From Natranaerobius trueperi (GTDB lineage Bacteria; Bacillota; Natranaerobiia; Natranaerobiales; Natranaerobiaceae): 34,235 nt of DNA. Shown in pieces: positions 1 through 8,141 of the stretch. The stretch is from contig NZ_NIQC01000028.1 in NCBI RefSeq assembly GCF_002216005.1, positions 1 through 34,235 on the forward strand, written 5' to 3'. Position 1 is the first letter of the stretch. The number at the start of each line of letters is the position of its first letter. The notes beneath the pieces were generated by a model. That model was not told the DNA's origin, ran no database searches, and saw nothing but the letters and a program-made list of their open reading frames with translations. The position numbers and the translations under genes are program-made.

Positions 1-3
1 GAT

Positions 4-49
4 AAATCGAGGGAGATGCTCCCCTTATCTAAGGAAACTCCCTCGATTT
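4..49. terminator. Inverted repeat, possible bidirectional terminator
   Basis: Bases 4-15 pair perfectly with 38-49 (12 bp, core GAGGGAG/CTCCCTC), and 23-26 pair with 31-34 inside the loop. No long T tract follows on either strand, so this is a weak terminator candidate. It lies beyond the 3' end of the minus-strand ATPase gene (135-1238) and may separate it from a gene outside the window. Confidence 0.45.
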
Positions 50-134
50 CTTCAGCATTTTATCCTGTAATTAAGTTATTCTTATAGGTCATTATCGGAA
101 TGTTTACACCAATTACTTGACAGACTCAACTAGT

Positions 135-1238
135 TCACTTAATTAATTCATCTATCAGTCTTTCTTCGATTTGATCTACTTTATAAAAATCTTGAGCATC
201 TATATATATTTCCTCTAATCCTTCTCGTATATTTTTAGCTTGGGCCAATAAAGTTAAGCCTCGATTGATTAAAAAGTCAAATTGTTCTTTACTAATATTT
301 TCTTCATCATTAAGATGGGTAGGGGTTGATCTTTTATCTCTTATATTAATTAACTCTGTATTGTAATGATCAATTATGGGGTGATAGTTATTAGATCTCA
401 AGCATGCTGTATTGAAATGAGGAATATATATAACATCAATTTGTTTAGGATTTAAACCACACATGAATACAATTGGTTTAATTCCTCTATCTAAAGATTC
501 GTTAAGAATATCCTGCATTAACTGATCGGTTTCTGGGTAGAAGTCATCGTCTAGATAAACTAAATAATCGGTGTCTTTAAATAAAGATTCATATAAATTA
601 ATATGTCCTTGTGGAGCAAGTGCAGATGCAAAAAGATACCTGGCACTAGAATTTGATTTATCATTTAATTTAAGTGGATTGAAAGAACTAACTTTATTTT
701 CTTTAAATAAATTATCAGTTAAATATTTTTTAAAATCTAGTAATTCATCACGTTTCTTTCTTAATCCCTGCATTTGTTTTATATGGTATTTTGTTTTTTC
801 TGCTAGAGAAAAATAATTATAAGTTAAATTAAAAAGTTCTTTAACCTGCTTTTGTATGTTGGTGATTTCAATTCGATATTTCTTTAACTTATTTGTGTCC
901 CCAAATTGTCCCAGGTCAATAATTTCATCAATTGCACCTGGGGACTTTGGATCAATCACGTGTGGTGCTGTACCGTCTATAATGGCAGTATTAGTTTCAG
1001 GTAAGGCAATTCCATCTAGAGATTCGCTATCAGAGGCGCAGTAAAACTTTTCAACGAAGTATCGTTTATCAGTAAAGTGATTAGCTAGTTTTTTTAATAA
1101 TGTTGATTTTCCGGTTCCTGGCCCCCCTTTTATGACATAAAATCTTTTTGGATTGGAAATAACATAATCAAAAAGGGAGTAAAACCCAAAACTAGTATTA
1201 CCTCCAGGAAAAAAAGTAGTTATTCTTTGTTCATTCAT
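135..1238 (-). CDS. Tandem P-loop ATPase-like protein (PRK06851-type), second P-loop degenerate
   Basis: The 367-aa product opens with a conserved-looking FFPGGNTSFGFYS segment, then a Walker A motif GGPGTGKST at about residues 38-46. It seems to be built from two related halves. The first-half stretch FYCASDSESLDGIALPETN lines up with FMCGLNPKQIDVIYIPHFN in the second, and each half ends near H-x-I-D. In the second half the P-loop position reads LDDDFYPETDQ, with no glycine-lysine core. The start was placed at the ATG at 1238 because AAGGAGGGATTAAT lies just upstream; an upstream ATG at 1274 lacks such a site. No partner gene points to a role. The family is an uncharacterised Firmicute ATPase group; cellular function unknown. 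It is transcribed divergently from the HIT gene. Confidence 0.75.
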   Translation of the reverse strand: MNEQRITTFFPGGNTSFGFYSLFDYVISNPKRFYVIKGGPGTGKSTLLKKLANHFTDKRYFVEKFYCASDSESLDGIALPETNTAIIDGTAPHVIDPKSPGAIDEIIDLGQFGDTNKLKKYRIEITNIQKQVKELFNLTYNYFSLAEKTKYHIKQMQGLRKKRDELLDFKKYLTDNLFKENKVSSFNPLKLNDKSNSSARYLFASALAPQGHINLYESLFKDTDYLVYLDDDFYPETDQLMQDILNESLDRGIKPIVFMCGLNPKQIDVIYIPHFNTACLRSNNYHPIIDHYNTELINIRDKRSTPTHLNDEENISKEQFDFLINRGLTLLAQAKNIREGLEEIYIDAQDFYKVDQIEERLIDELIK

Positions 1239-1361
1239 ATTAATCCCTCCTTGCTGATATATTTTATTTGTCATTACTAGAATTTGTGCAGATTTAATTC
1301 AAAAAGCAGGATTTATTAGACTGAAAATCGAAGAATAACATAGCAAAAGGAGGTGGATTAG

Positions 1362-1706
1362 TTGTCAGATTGTATCTTTTGTAAGATTGTAAATAAAGAA
1401 ATTGACAGTGAAATAGTATATGAAAATGAAAACATACTAGCATTTAAAGACGTGGAACCTCAAGCGCCTGTACATTTATTAGTTATTCCTAAAAAACATA
1501 TTGAGTCATTTATGAATTTTCAAGAAGAAGATGATGAACTTTTTGCTGAAATTATGGTCACACTTCAGAAATTAGCCAAAGACTTTGAGTTAGATCGATC
1601 TGGTTTTCGTATAGTTAATAACTGCGGTGAAGAGGGTGGACAGACAGTAAATCATGTGCATTTCCATCTTCTTGGCAAACGAACACTGACTTGGCCGCCA
1701 GGATAA
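1362..1706 (+). CDS. HIT-family nucleotide-binding hydrolase (Hit/HinT-like)
   Basis: The 114-aa product carries the histidine-triad signature H-V-H-F-H-L-L at residues 98-104 and the N-terminal CIFCKI segment typical of the HinT branch. Its length matches that branch. These proteins hydrolyse adenosine 5'-phosphoramidates and related AMP/GMP conjugates in the cytoplasm; the middle His of the triad is the nucleophile. The start is TTG at 1362, preceded by AAAGGAGGTGG. The gene lies just upstream of rpsU and yqeY, the usual arrangement in clostridia. HinT versus other HIT subgroups cannot be settled by eye. Confidence 0.9.
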   Translation: MSDCIFCKIVNKEIDSEIVYENENILAFKDVEPQAPVHLLVIPKKHIESFMNFQEEDDELFAEIMVTLQKLAKDFELDRSGFRIVNNCGEEGGQTVNHVHFHLLGKRTLTWPPG

Positions 1707-1719
1707 TATTTTGTTTTGA

Positions 1720-1748
1720 TTTACTTAATGCAAATTTAATGGTATTAT
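1720..1748 (+). promoter_or_regulatory. Possible sigma-A promoter for rpsU-yqeY
   Basis: TTTACT (1720-1725) and TATTAT (1743-1748) are separated by 17 bases in the gap between the HIT gene and rpsU. The -35 match is modest. Confidence 0.4.
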
Positions 1749-1792
1749 ATTATATAGAGATTTTGTTGTTGTGAAAGAGGGGAGGGAAATTT

Positions 1793-1966
1793 GTGGCTGA
1801 AATAAGAGTTGGTAAAAACGAAACACTAGATAGCGCTTTACGCCGTTTTAAAAAACAATGTTCTAAAAGTGGGGTATTAAGTGAAGCAAAAAAGCGCAAG
1901 CATTATGAAAAACCGAGTGAAAAGCGTAAGCGCAAAGCTGCTGAACGCACAACTAAAAGAGGTTAA
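1793..1966 (+). CDS. rpsU: 30S ribosomal protein S21
   Basis: A 57-codon frame begins at GTG 1793 after a strong GGGGAGGG site. It encodes a very basic protein starting [20 protein letters not shown], with later [18 protein letters not shown], which is the S21 signature. S21 is a late-assembling small-subunit protein that sits near the 3' end of 16S rRNA and helps initiation. Length is normal for Firmicutes. yqeY follows 16 bases downstream with its own AGGAGG site, and the two probably share a transcript, as in Bacillus. Confidence 0.96.
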   Translation: MAEIRVGKNETLDSALRRFKKQCSKSGVLSEAKKRKHYEKPSEKRKRKAAERTTKRG

Positions 1967-1982
1967 GTAGGAGGCTTGTGTA

Positions 1983-2429
1983 ATGGAAATTGCTCAAAGA
2001 TTACAACAAGACATGAAAGAGGCAATGAAAAAGAAAGATAAATTTCGGCTATCGGTTATTAGAATGATTAGATCAGAGTTACAAAATCAAGAAATAAATA
2101 ATTCTGAAGTACTTTCAGAAGAAGATATTATTGAGATTTTAATTAAAGAGAGAAAGAAAAGATCAGACTCTTTAAAAGAATATCAACAAGCCGGAAAAGA
2201 AGATACAGTTAGAGACTTAGAAAAAGAAATTGATATTTTAGATGAATACTTACCTGAGCAATTATCTGATGAAGAGTTAGAATCAATCATTAAAGATGCC
2301 ATTGACAAAGTTGGTGCGAAATCTCTAAAAGAAATGGGACAGGTTATGAAAGTGGTTATGCCAAATGTTAAAGGAAGAGCTGATGGCAAACGAGTAAATA
2401 ATCTTGTAAAACAGTTACTTGAAAATTAG
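1983..2429 (+). CDS. yqeY: GatB/YqeY domain protein
   Basis: The 148-aa product is a stand-alone YqeY: helical, charged N-terminal region followed by the C-terminal G-R-A-D-G-K-x-V-N motif near residues 131-139, which resembles the tail domain of GatB. This tail in GatB contacts tRNA during transamidation, but the free-standing protein has no firmly established reaction. It follows rpsU and ends at a strong terminator. ATG 1983 is preceded by AGGAGG. Confidence 0.93.
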   Translation: MEIAQRLQQDMKEAMKKKDKFRLSVIRMIRSELQNQEINNSEVLSEEDIIEILIKERKKRSDSLKEYQQAGKEDTVRDLEKEIDILDEYLPEQLSDEELESIIKDAIDKVGAKSLKEMGQVMKVVMPNVKGRADGKRVNNLVKQLLEN

Positions 2430-2444
2430 CGTAAATTGAATCAT

Positions 2445-2467
2445 AGGGCCTATATGGCCCTTTTTTT
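2445..2467 (+). terminator. Rho-independent terminator after yqeY
   Basis: AGGGCC (2445-2450) pairs with GGCCCT (2456-2461) around a five-base loop and is followed by a run of T. Confidence 0.9.
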
Positions 2468-2486
2468 AAATTAAATTCAAAAATAA

Positions 2487-2516
2487 TTGGAAATAAATTG
2501 TTATTTATTTTATAAT
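2487..2516 (+). promoter_or_regulatory. Probable sigma-A promoter for nfeD-floA
   Basis: TTGGAA (2487-2492) and a perfect TATAAT (2511-2516) with an 18-base spacer lie between the yqeY terminator and nfeD. Confidence 0.5.
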
Positions 2517-2553
2517 AATTATTATAGGAAATTAATTGAGGGATGGTGTCTTT

Positions 2554-3891
2554 ATGAAAATGGGTGAACGTACGCTTATTTTGCTAATAATTTTCCTATT
2601 AGGAATAATGGCTACAGTCTCTAATGGGGCAGGTGCATCTTCTGATTCAGAACAGACAGTCTATGTAGTGCCGGTAGAAGGGAATATAGAACGAGGTTTA
2701 TATGCCTTTATGAATAGAGCCTTTGAAAGTGCAAAAGAGGAAAATGCAGATATGATTTTATTAGATATAAACACTCCCGGAGGAACTTTAGATGCGGCCT
2801 TTGACATTAAAGATCTAATAGTATATGAAGATATTCCTGTCAATGCTTTTGTTAGCGGTAGAGCAGCTTCAGCAGGAGCTTTTTTAGCATTAGCTGCAGA
2901 TGAATTATATATGGGACCTAGCACCAATATGGGAGCGGCTGAAGCTAGGATGGGTCAAGAAGTTGCAGATGAGAAGGTTATGAGTATGTGGGAAAGTGAA
3001 ATGCGAAGTGTTGCTGAAGATAGAGACCCAGAAATTGCTGCTGCAATGGTTAGAAGAGAAATAGAAATAAATGGTCTAGTTTCACAAGGTGAGTTACTTA
3101 CAATTAATGAAAGAGAAGCAAAAGAACACGGAATGGCTGATGGTGTTGTTTCAGACTATCAGGGACTACTCAATAAGACAGGTTTTGATAATGCAGAAAT
3201 TATTGAATACGATATGGCTTGGGCTGAACGTTTAGCTAGATTTATCACCTCACCCACAGTAGCGTCAATACTACTAACGCTTGGAATGGCAGGGTTAATT
3301 ATTGAAATCACTACAATGGGTTTTGGAGTAGCAGGTTCAATTTCATTGCTGTCTTTTGGTCTCTTTTTTGGTGGACATATTTTTGCTGGATTTGCAGGTT
3401 ATGAAGTTTTACTGTTCTTCTTAGCGGGAATTGTGTTACTACTTTTAGAAGCCTTTGTTGCAGGTTTTGGAGTGTTAGGTCTTCTTGGCATAGTCTCATT
3501 TGGATTTGCTATTACTATGTCAGCAGAAAATACACAATTAGGAATGATGATGTTGCTTTATAGTATTATAGGAACAGTTATTATTTTAGCTGTAGCCTTT
3601 AGATTTTTTGTTAAAAGTAGGTTCTGGGATAGAATAATATTAAGACATCAAGAAGAAAAAGATCATGGCTATGTGGGTACTAATACAGAGCATAGGGAAT
3701 TAGTTGGTTTAACTGGTAAAACAGAAACTCCACTTCGACCAGCAGGGACTGCTAGAATCGAATATGAACGTATCGATGTAGTGAGTGAAGGGGGGTATAT
3801 ACCGCAAAATAAGGAGATCAAGATAACTGAAGTAGAAGGATCTAGAATAGTTGTACAAGAGTTAATAAAAGAAGAAGAGGAGGGTAAATAA
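2554..3891 (+). CDS. nfeD: Long-form NfeD membrane serine protease (ClpP-like + NfeD)
   Basis: The 445-aa product has an N-terminal signal/transmembrane segment ([20 protein letters not shown]). A ClpP-class protease domain follows, with [15 protein letters not shown] supplying the candidate nucleophilic Ser, then TNMGAA. After it come four or five hydrophobic segments ([16 protein letters not shown] onward), and a C-terminal OB-fold-like NfeD domain ([19 protein letters not shown]). Long NfeD proteins act with neighbouring flotillins or stomatins; the archaeal homologue cleaves stomatin. floA starts one base after this stop. ATG 2554 was chosen for the GAGGG site about 10 bases upstream; TTG 2536 and ATG 2560 are alternatives. 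Substrate in this organism is unknown. Confidence 0.9.
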   Translation: MKMGERTLILLIIFLLGIMATVSNGAGASSDSEQTVYVVPVEGNIERGLYAFMNRAFESAKEENADMILLDINTPGGTLDAAFDIKDLIVYEDIPVNAFVSGRAASAGAFLALAADELYMGPSTNMGAAEARMGQEVADEKVMSMWESEMRSVAEDRDPEIAAAMVRREIEINGLVSQGELLTINEREAKEHGMADGVVSDYQGLLNKTGFDNAEIIEYDMAWAERLARFITSPTVASILLTLGMAGLIIEITTMGFGVAGSISLLSFGLFFGGHIFAGFAGYEVLLFFLAGIVLLLLEAFVAGFGVLGLLGIVSFGFAITMSAENTQLGMMMLLYSIIGTVIILAVAFRFFVKSRFWDRIILRHQEEKDHGYVGTNTEHRELVGLTGKTETPLRPAGTARIEYERIDVVSEGGYIPQNKEIKITEVEGSRIVVQELIKEEEEGK

Positions 3892-3892
3892 T

Positions 3893-4924
3893 ATGATTGA
3901 TGGTGGTTTAGTGACATTACTGATACTAATTGCGATTGCAATTCTTGCAATATCTGTAATTTTAAGTTTTATACCTTTAGGCCTGTGGATTTCAGCACAA
4001 GCTGCGGGTGTTAAGATTGGCATATTTACTTTAGTAGGAATGCGCTTGCGAAGAGTAATACCCGCTCAAGTTGTTAAGCCTTTAATAAAGGCTACTAAAG
4101 CTGGGCTTGAATTGAGTGTAAATAAATTAGAAGGACATAATCTAGCAGGTGGAAATGTAGATAGGGTTGTAAATGCACTTATTGCAGCTCAAAGAGCTGA
4201 TATTCCATTGTCTTTTGAAAGAGCTTCTGCAATTGATTTGGCAGGTAGAGATGTTCTTCAAGCCGTTCAAATGAGTGTTAATCCAAAGGTTATAGAAACC
4301 CCTGTAGTTGCTGCAGTAGCTAAAGATGGTATTGAAGTAAAAGCTAAAGCAAGAGTTACAGTGAGAGCTAATATTGATCGATTAGTTGGTGGTGCAGGAG
4401 AAGATACAATTATAGCACGAGTTGGAGAAGGTATAGTCACAACAATTGGTTCAGCTGAAAATCATAAGGCGGTATTAGAAAATCCTGATAACATGTCTCA
4501 TACTGTTTTGAACAAAGGTTTGGATGCTGGTACGGCTTTTGAAATTTTAAGTATCGATATTGCTGATGTAGATGTTGGTAAGAACATTGGTGCACAACTA
4601 CAAACTGATCAGGCAGATGCTGATAAAAGAATAGCTCAAGCAAAAGCAGAAGAACGTCGTGCTATGGCGATTGCCCATGAACAAGAAATGAGAGCATCAG
4701 TACAAGAAAAACGAGCAAAAGTAGTAGAAGCAGAGGCAGAAGTGCCCCTAGCAATGGCCCAAGCACTCAAAGATGGTAAACTTGGAGTTATGGATTACTA
4801 TAATATGAAAAACATTCAAGCTGATACAGAAATGAGAAATTATATTTCACAAACTGAATCTAATGAAAGTAGTGAGACTCCACACTATCGAAATCAACCG
4901 GTAGATGAAGAAGATGATGAATAA
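3893..4924 (+). CDS. floA: Flotillin-like membrane-scaffold protein FloA
   Basis: The 343-aa product has one hydrophobic hairpin at residues 5-32 ([20 protein letters not shown]). The SPFH-like domain follows, with the FloA-typical stretches [18 protein letters not shown] and [14 protein letters not shown]. An Ala/Glu/Arg-rich helical region (about 245-290) is involved in oligomerisation in flotillins. FloA organises functional membrane microdomains, and Bacillus FloA is encoded next to an NfeD protein as here. Start ATG 3893 has GAGGAGGG upstream and lies one base after the nfeD stop, so translation is probably coupled. The tail is acidic (DEEDDE). Confidence 0.95.
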   Translation: MIDGGLVTLLILIAIAILAISVILSFIPLGLWISAQAAGVKIGIFTLVGMRLRRVIPAQVVKPLIKATKAGLELSVNKLEGHNLAGGNVDRVVNALIAAQRADIPLSFERASAIDLAGRDVLQAVQMSVNPKVIETPVVAAVAKDGIEVKAKARVTVRANIDRLVGGAGEDTIIARVGEGIVTTIGSAENHKAVLENPDNMSHTVLNKGLDAGTAFEILSIDIADVDVGKNIGAQLQTDQADADKRIAQAKAEERRAMAIAHEQEMRASVQEKRAKVVEAEAEVPLAMAQALKDGKLGVMDYYNMKNIQADTEMRNYISQTESNESSETPHYRNQPVDEEDDE

Positions 4925-4966
4925 AAAAGATGTCGTAAGAAAACAGGGTTATAAGGGGGTGACCTA

Positions 4967-5488
4967 ATGGGAGATATAATTGTTATGATAATTATATTAT
5001 TAGGTGCATCAGCTGTAAAAAATGTTTTAGGTGAAGGACGAACAGATAGAGAAAAAAGGACACCTGGTTTTCCGAGACCACAAAATGAACAAGAAACGCA
5101 AAACCAAGAAAAAAGAGCTCCTAATTTTCCGTGGCCAGAGGATATAGAGTTCCCTTCATTTCCCAATAAAGGTCAACCAAATGTTAACAAACATCCTGAA
5201 GAAGAGGAAAAGAGTAGAGAAATTAGGGAAATCGAAGAAGAAAGAACAAGTCTAAATGATACTATTCGAGATTACGAAGACAAAAAACAAAAGGCGAGAA
5301 AAAAAGCACGTCAAGTTTCAGCACAAATGAATCAACTTGAACGTAACAGCTATCAAGTCTCAACTAGGAAAAAAGATTCTGATCTTCAAGAAATGTTTAG
5401 TAGTAAAAAAGAACTAAAAAATGCTATACTTTTAAAAGAAATATTAGATCCCCCAAAGAGTAAAAAAAAGAGAAAGAACTTTGTGTAA
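4967..5488 (+). CDS. Unrecognised membrane-anchored, proline-rich coiled-coil protein
   Basis: I do not recognise this 173-aa protein with certainty. It starts at ATG 4967 after AAGGGGGTGACCTA. A single N-terminal hydrophobic segment (IIVMIIILLGASAV) could anchor it. Residues about 28-60 contain two imperfect copies of a Pro/aromatic unit (EKRTPGFPRP and EKRAPNFPWP). A highly charged, probably coiled-coil region (about 75-140) follows, and a Lys-rich tail includes NAILLKEILDPPKS, which looks like a short conserved C-terminal motif. It is 42 bases after floA and ahead of the terminator at 5495, so it is the last gene of the nfeD-floA unit. An accessory role in flotillin/NfeD assemblies is only a guess from position. 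Confidence 0.75.
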   Translation: MGDIIVMIIILLGASAVKNVLGEGRTDREKRTPGFPRPQNEQETQNQEKRAPNFPWPEDIEFPSFPNKGQPNVNKHPEEEEKSREIREIEEERTSLNDTIRDYEDKKQKARKKARQVSAQMNQLERNSYQVSTRKKDSDLQEMFSSKKELKNAILLKEILDPPKSKKKRKNFV

Positions 5489-5494
5489 ACTTAT

Positions 5495-5531
5495 AAAGCG
5501 AATTGATCATTTGATCAATTCGCTTTTTTTT
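5495..5531 (+). terminator. Strong terminator closing the nfeD-floA unit
   Basis: Bases 5495-5509 pair perfectly with 5512-5526 (core GCGAATTGATCA), followed by T residues. Confidence 0.92.
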
Positions 5532-5541
5532 AATCTGTTTT

Positions 5542-5569
5542 AATATATGAACAATACTAGGCATATTTT
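5542..5569 (+). promoter_or_regulatory. Possible sigma-E-like sporulation promoter for yqfC-yqfD
   Basis: AATATAT (5542 onward) and CATATTTT (5562-5569) with about 14 bases between the ATA core and the -10 resemble the mother-cell SigE pattern. Bacillus yqfC/yqfD are sporulation genes, which agrees. The -10 is imperfect. Confidence 0.3.
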
Positions 5570-5592
5570 ATGGTAGGAGAGGAGGGTGAAGT

Positions 5593-5865
5593 ATGAAAAA
5601 ACATAACTTAAAGGCAATGTTTACAGATTTTTTTGATTTACCTAAAGATATTGTCCTAAATCTTCCACGTATAATTATAATTGGTGACACACAATTTTAT
5701 GTAGAAAATCATAGAGGTGTATCTGAGTATTCGGAAAATAAAATAAGGATTAAAATCTCTGGAGGAGAAATAAGTGTTACTGGCTCAAGCCTAGTGCTTC
5801 GAAATATTTTTGAAGAGGAGATATTAATAGAGGGCAATATTGAAAATATCGAGTTTAATAACTAA
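5593..5865 (+). CDS. yqfC: YabP/YqfC-family sporulation protein
   Basis: The 90-aa product contains the family pattern: a Pro-rich start (LPKDIVLNLPRIIIIG), then a beta-rich core (FYVENHRGVSEYSENKIRIK, then GGEISVTGSSLVLRNI). Proteins of this group are expressed in the mother cell during sporulation; the biochemical role is not known. It sits directly upstream of yqfD, with stop and start regions touching, as in Bacillus and most clostridia. ATG 5593 has GGAGAGGAGGG upstream. Confidence 0.9.
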   Translation: MKKHNLKAMFTDFFDLPKDIVLNLPRIIIIGDTQFYVENHRGVSEYSENKIRIKISGGEISVTGSSLVLRNIFEEEILIEGNIENIEFNN

Positions 5866-5879
5866 TGGGGGGACGTTTG

Positions 5880-7115
5880 GTGATTTTTAAAAAAGTGTGG
5901 TATTATATCATTGGGTATTTAGAAGTAACAGTTATTGGAACAACTGTTGAAAAATTTATTAATCTAACTACACAGAATAATATCTTGATTTGGGATATTA
6001 AAAAATATCCACGTGGACTCAAATTAAAAATTAGTATATCAGACTTTCATAAATTAAGACATATTATTAGAAAGACAAACTGTAGAGTGAAAATCGTAGA
6101 GAAAAAAGGTATTCCGATCTTAAAAAAGAAGTTAAGAAAAAGAAAAGTATTAGTAGGTGGAATTGTTGTAGCCATTGTGGTGTTAATTTACCTATCTAGT
6201 TTTGTATGGTTCATTGAAATAGTAGGAAATGAAAGAGTTTCTGATGAAGAAATAATTGAGACTTTAGAAGAATCTGGTGTAGCACCAGGAACTAAAAAGT
6301 CTGAGTTTGAAGCTCATGAAATAGAAAATATAGTTGTAAATCAACATGATGAGATTATTTTTGTTGGAATCAGAGTGAAAGGCATGAAAGTCCAAATTGA
6401 GATAGTTGAAAAAGAAGAACAACCAGAGGAGTTTGAGGGGCCTACAAACATAGTGTCAGATAGAGAAGCTTATATTACAAATATTCTGGTTTTTTCAGGA
6501 TTTCCGGCTGTAGAACCTGGAGATGTGGTGAAAGAAGATGATGTTTTAATATATGGTAGGACAGTTTCTGATCAGGTTTTAGAAGAACGAATCTTTGAGG
6601 ATGAGGATAAAGCAATTGCTGAAATATTAGATGAATTTCCACAAACTCAAGCACAAGGAGTAGTAAAAGGAAAAGTACATCAAAAGGGTTACGGTGAGTC
6701 TGAACTTGTTTATGAAAAAAGAGAAAGAACTGGGGAAAAAATAACTCAGTATGGATATTACTTTAATGGAGAGACTAATTATTTAGACTTGAAAGAGCCT
6801 TCATATGTAGAGTATGATAAAAAGAAGACTTTAAGAAAGCTAAATATAGATAGTTTAGGGTGGGAGATAGGGTTAGTGAGAAAAGAATATTATGAAGTAG
6901 AAGTTTCTCAGGGTGAAAGAAGTAATAGTGAAGCAAAAGAATTAGCAAAGGAAAAAGCTTATGAGCAAGCGAAAAAAACCTATCGAGATGGAGATAATAC
7001 AGAAATAGTTGATGTGCATTTTGAGGAGCTTAAAATTGAAAAAGATCAATTGGTTAGGATAAGGGCTATTCTCTCGGTTGAAAGAAATATTGGTAAAGAA
7101 GTAAAATTACAATAA
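5880..7115 (+). CDS. yqfD: Sporulation membrane protein YqfD
   Basis: The product is about 411 aa. A cytoplasmic N-terminal portion is followed by one membrane helix at about 90-112 (VLVGGIVVAIVVLIYLSSFV). The large extracytoplasmic region begins with a POTRA-like opening, IEIVGNERVSDEEIIETLEE. The family is needed for normal sporulation in Bacillus and is tied to YqfC. An ATG at 5865 overlaps the yqfC stop but has no ribosome site of its own. The G-rich GGGGGGA at 5867-5873 is well placed for GTG 5880 (or TTG 5877), so I chose 5880. The chain ends 21 bases before phoH. Confidence 0.9.
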   Translation: MIFKKVWYYIIGYLEVTVIGTTVEKFINLTTQNNILIWDIKKYPRGLKLKISISDFHKLRHIIRKTNCRVKIVEKKGIPILKKKLRKRKVLVGGIVVAIVVLIYLSSFVWFIEIVGNERVSDEEIIETLEESGVAPGTKKSEFEAHEIENIVVNQHDEIIFVGIRVKGMKVQIEIVEKEEQPEEFEGPTNIVSDREAYITNILVFSGFPAVEPGDVVKEDDVLIYGRTVSDQVLEERIFEDEDKAIAEILDEFPQTQAQGVVKGKVHQKGYGESELVYEKRERTGEKITQYGYYFNGETNYLDLKEPSYVEYDKKKTLRKLNIDSLGWEIGLVRKEYYEVEVSQGERSNSEAKELAKEKAYEQAKKTYRDGDNTEIVDVHFEELKIEKDQLVRIRAILSVERNIGKEVKLQ

Positions 7116-7136
7116 AACTATTGGAGGGGTGTTTTC

Positions 7137-8117
7137 TTGACAAGATCGCAAAATACAAATTTAATAGAAACTGTTCAATTAAATGATGAGTCTGAAGTTT
7201 TTAATCTTCTAGGAAATTTTGATGAAAATCTAGAAGTTATAGAAAATTGTTTTCCTGTAACTATTATTCCAAAAAGTCAAGGGATAAAAGTTAAAGGGGA
7301 TCAAGAAAGTGTAGAAAACACTAAAATTTTAGTTAATACTTTATTAGACTCTATTAGAAAAGGTAAGAAAATAACGGCCTTTGATATCAAATATGCGGCT
7401 GATATGATAAAAGAAGGAGAACAAGACAAGGTGCGAGAAGTATTTGAAGAGCTTATATTTACAACTGAAAGAGGAAAGAAGATAAAGCCTAAGACTGTAG
7501 GTCAAAAAACATATTTAAAATCTATTCAAAATAATGATATAGTTTTTGGAATAGGTCCTGCAGGAACTGGTAAAACATTTTTAGCAATTGCAATGGCAGT
7601 TGCTAGTCTTAAGAGACAAGAAGTAAATAGGATTATATTAACACGCCCTGCTGTAGAAGCAGGTGAAAAACTTGGCTTTTTACCTGGGGATTTACAAGAA
7701 AAGGTTGATCCGTACCTGCGACCAATTTATGACGCTCTGTTTGATTTACTAGGGATGGACAAGGTGCATAAATATATGGAGAAAAGAATAATAGAAATAG
7801 CTCCTCTTGCTTATATGAGGGGGAGGACTTTAGATGATTCATTTATAATTTTAGATGAAGCTCAAAATACTACTTCTGAGCAAATGAAAATGTTTTTAAC
7901 TAGAATTGGTTTTAGTTCAAAGGCTGTAATAACAGGTGATATAACACAAGTAGATTTACCTTCAGGGAAGTATTCAGGATTATCTGAGGTAACTAATATT
8001 TTACATGGAGTGTCAGGATTAGCTTTTGTATATCTAACTGAACGGGATGTTGTTAGGCATGAGCTAGTTCAAAAGATTATATTAGCTTATGAAGAACACG
8101 AAAAACAGAATGATTAA
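7137..8117 (+). CDS. phoH: PhoH-family ATPase
   Basis: The 326-aa product has a KH-like N-terminal region (about 35-75). The PhoH ATPase domain has Walker A GPAGTGKT at 140-147 and Walker B FIILDEAQN ending at 244, with TGDITQVDLP as sensor. The family is linked to RNA metabolism, and its near-constant neighbour YbeY is an endoribonuclease; the exact reaction is not settled. The start is TTG 7137, with TTGGAGGGGTG upstream. In this cluster pgpH lies between phoH and ybeY, the standard Firmicute arrangement. Confidence 0.95.
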   Translation: MTRSQNTNLIETVQLNDESEVFNLLGNFDENLEVIENCFPVTIIPKSQGIKVKGDQESVENTKILVNTLLDSIRKGKKITAFDIKYAADMIKEGEQDKVREVFEELIFTTERGKKIKPKTVGQKTYLKSIQNNDIVFGIGPAGTGKTFLAIAMAVASLKRQEVNRIILTRPAVEAGEKLGFLPGDLQEKVDPYLRPIYDALFDLLGMDKVHKYMEKRIIEIAPLAYMRGRTLDDSFIILDEAQNTTSEQMKMFLTRIGFSSKAVITGDITQVDLPSGKYSGLSEVTNILHGVSGLAFVYLTERDVVRHELVQKIILAYEEHEKQND

Positions 8118-8141
8118 TTTGGTAAATTAGGAGGATTGGAA

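Noticed and set aside
571-1044. Plus-strand open frames opposite the ATPase gene
   Set aside because: They lie antisense to a gene with clear motifs, have no ribosome site and no recognisable protein features.
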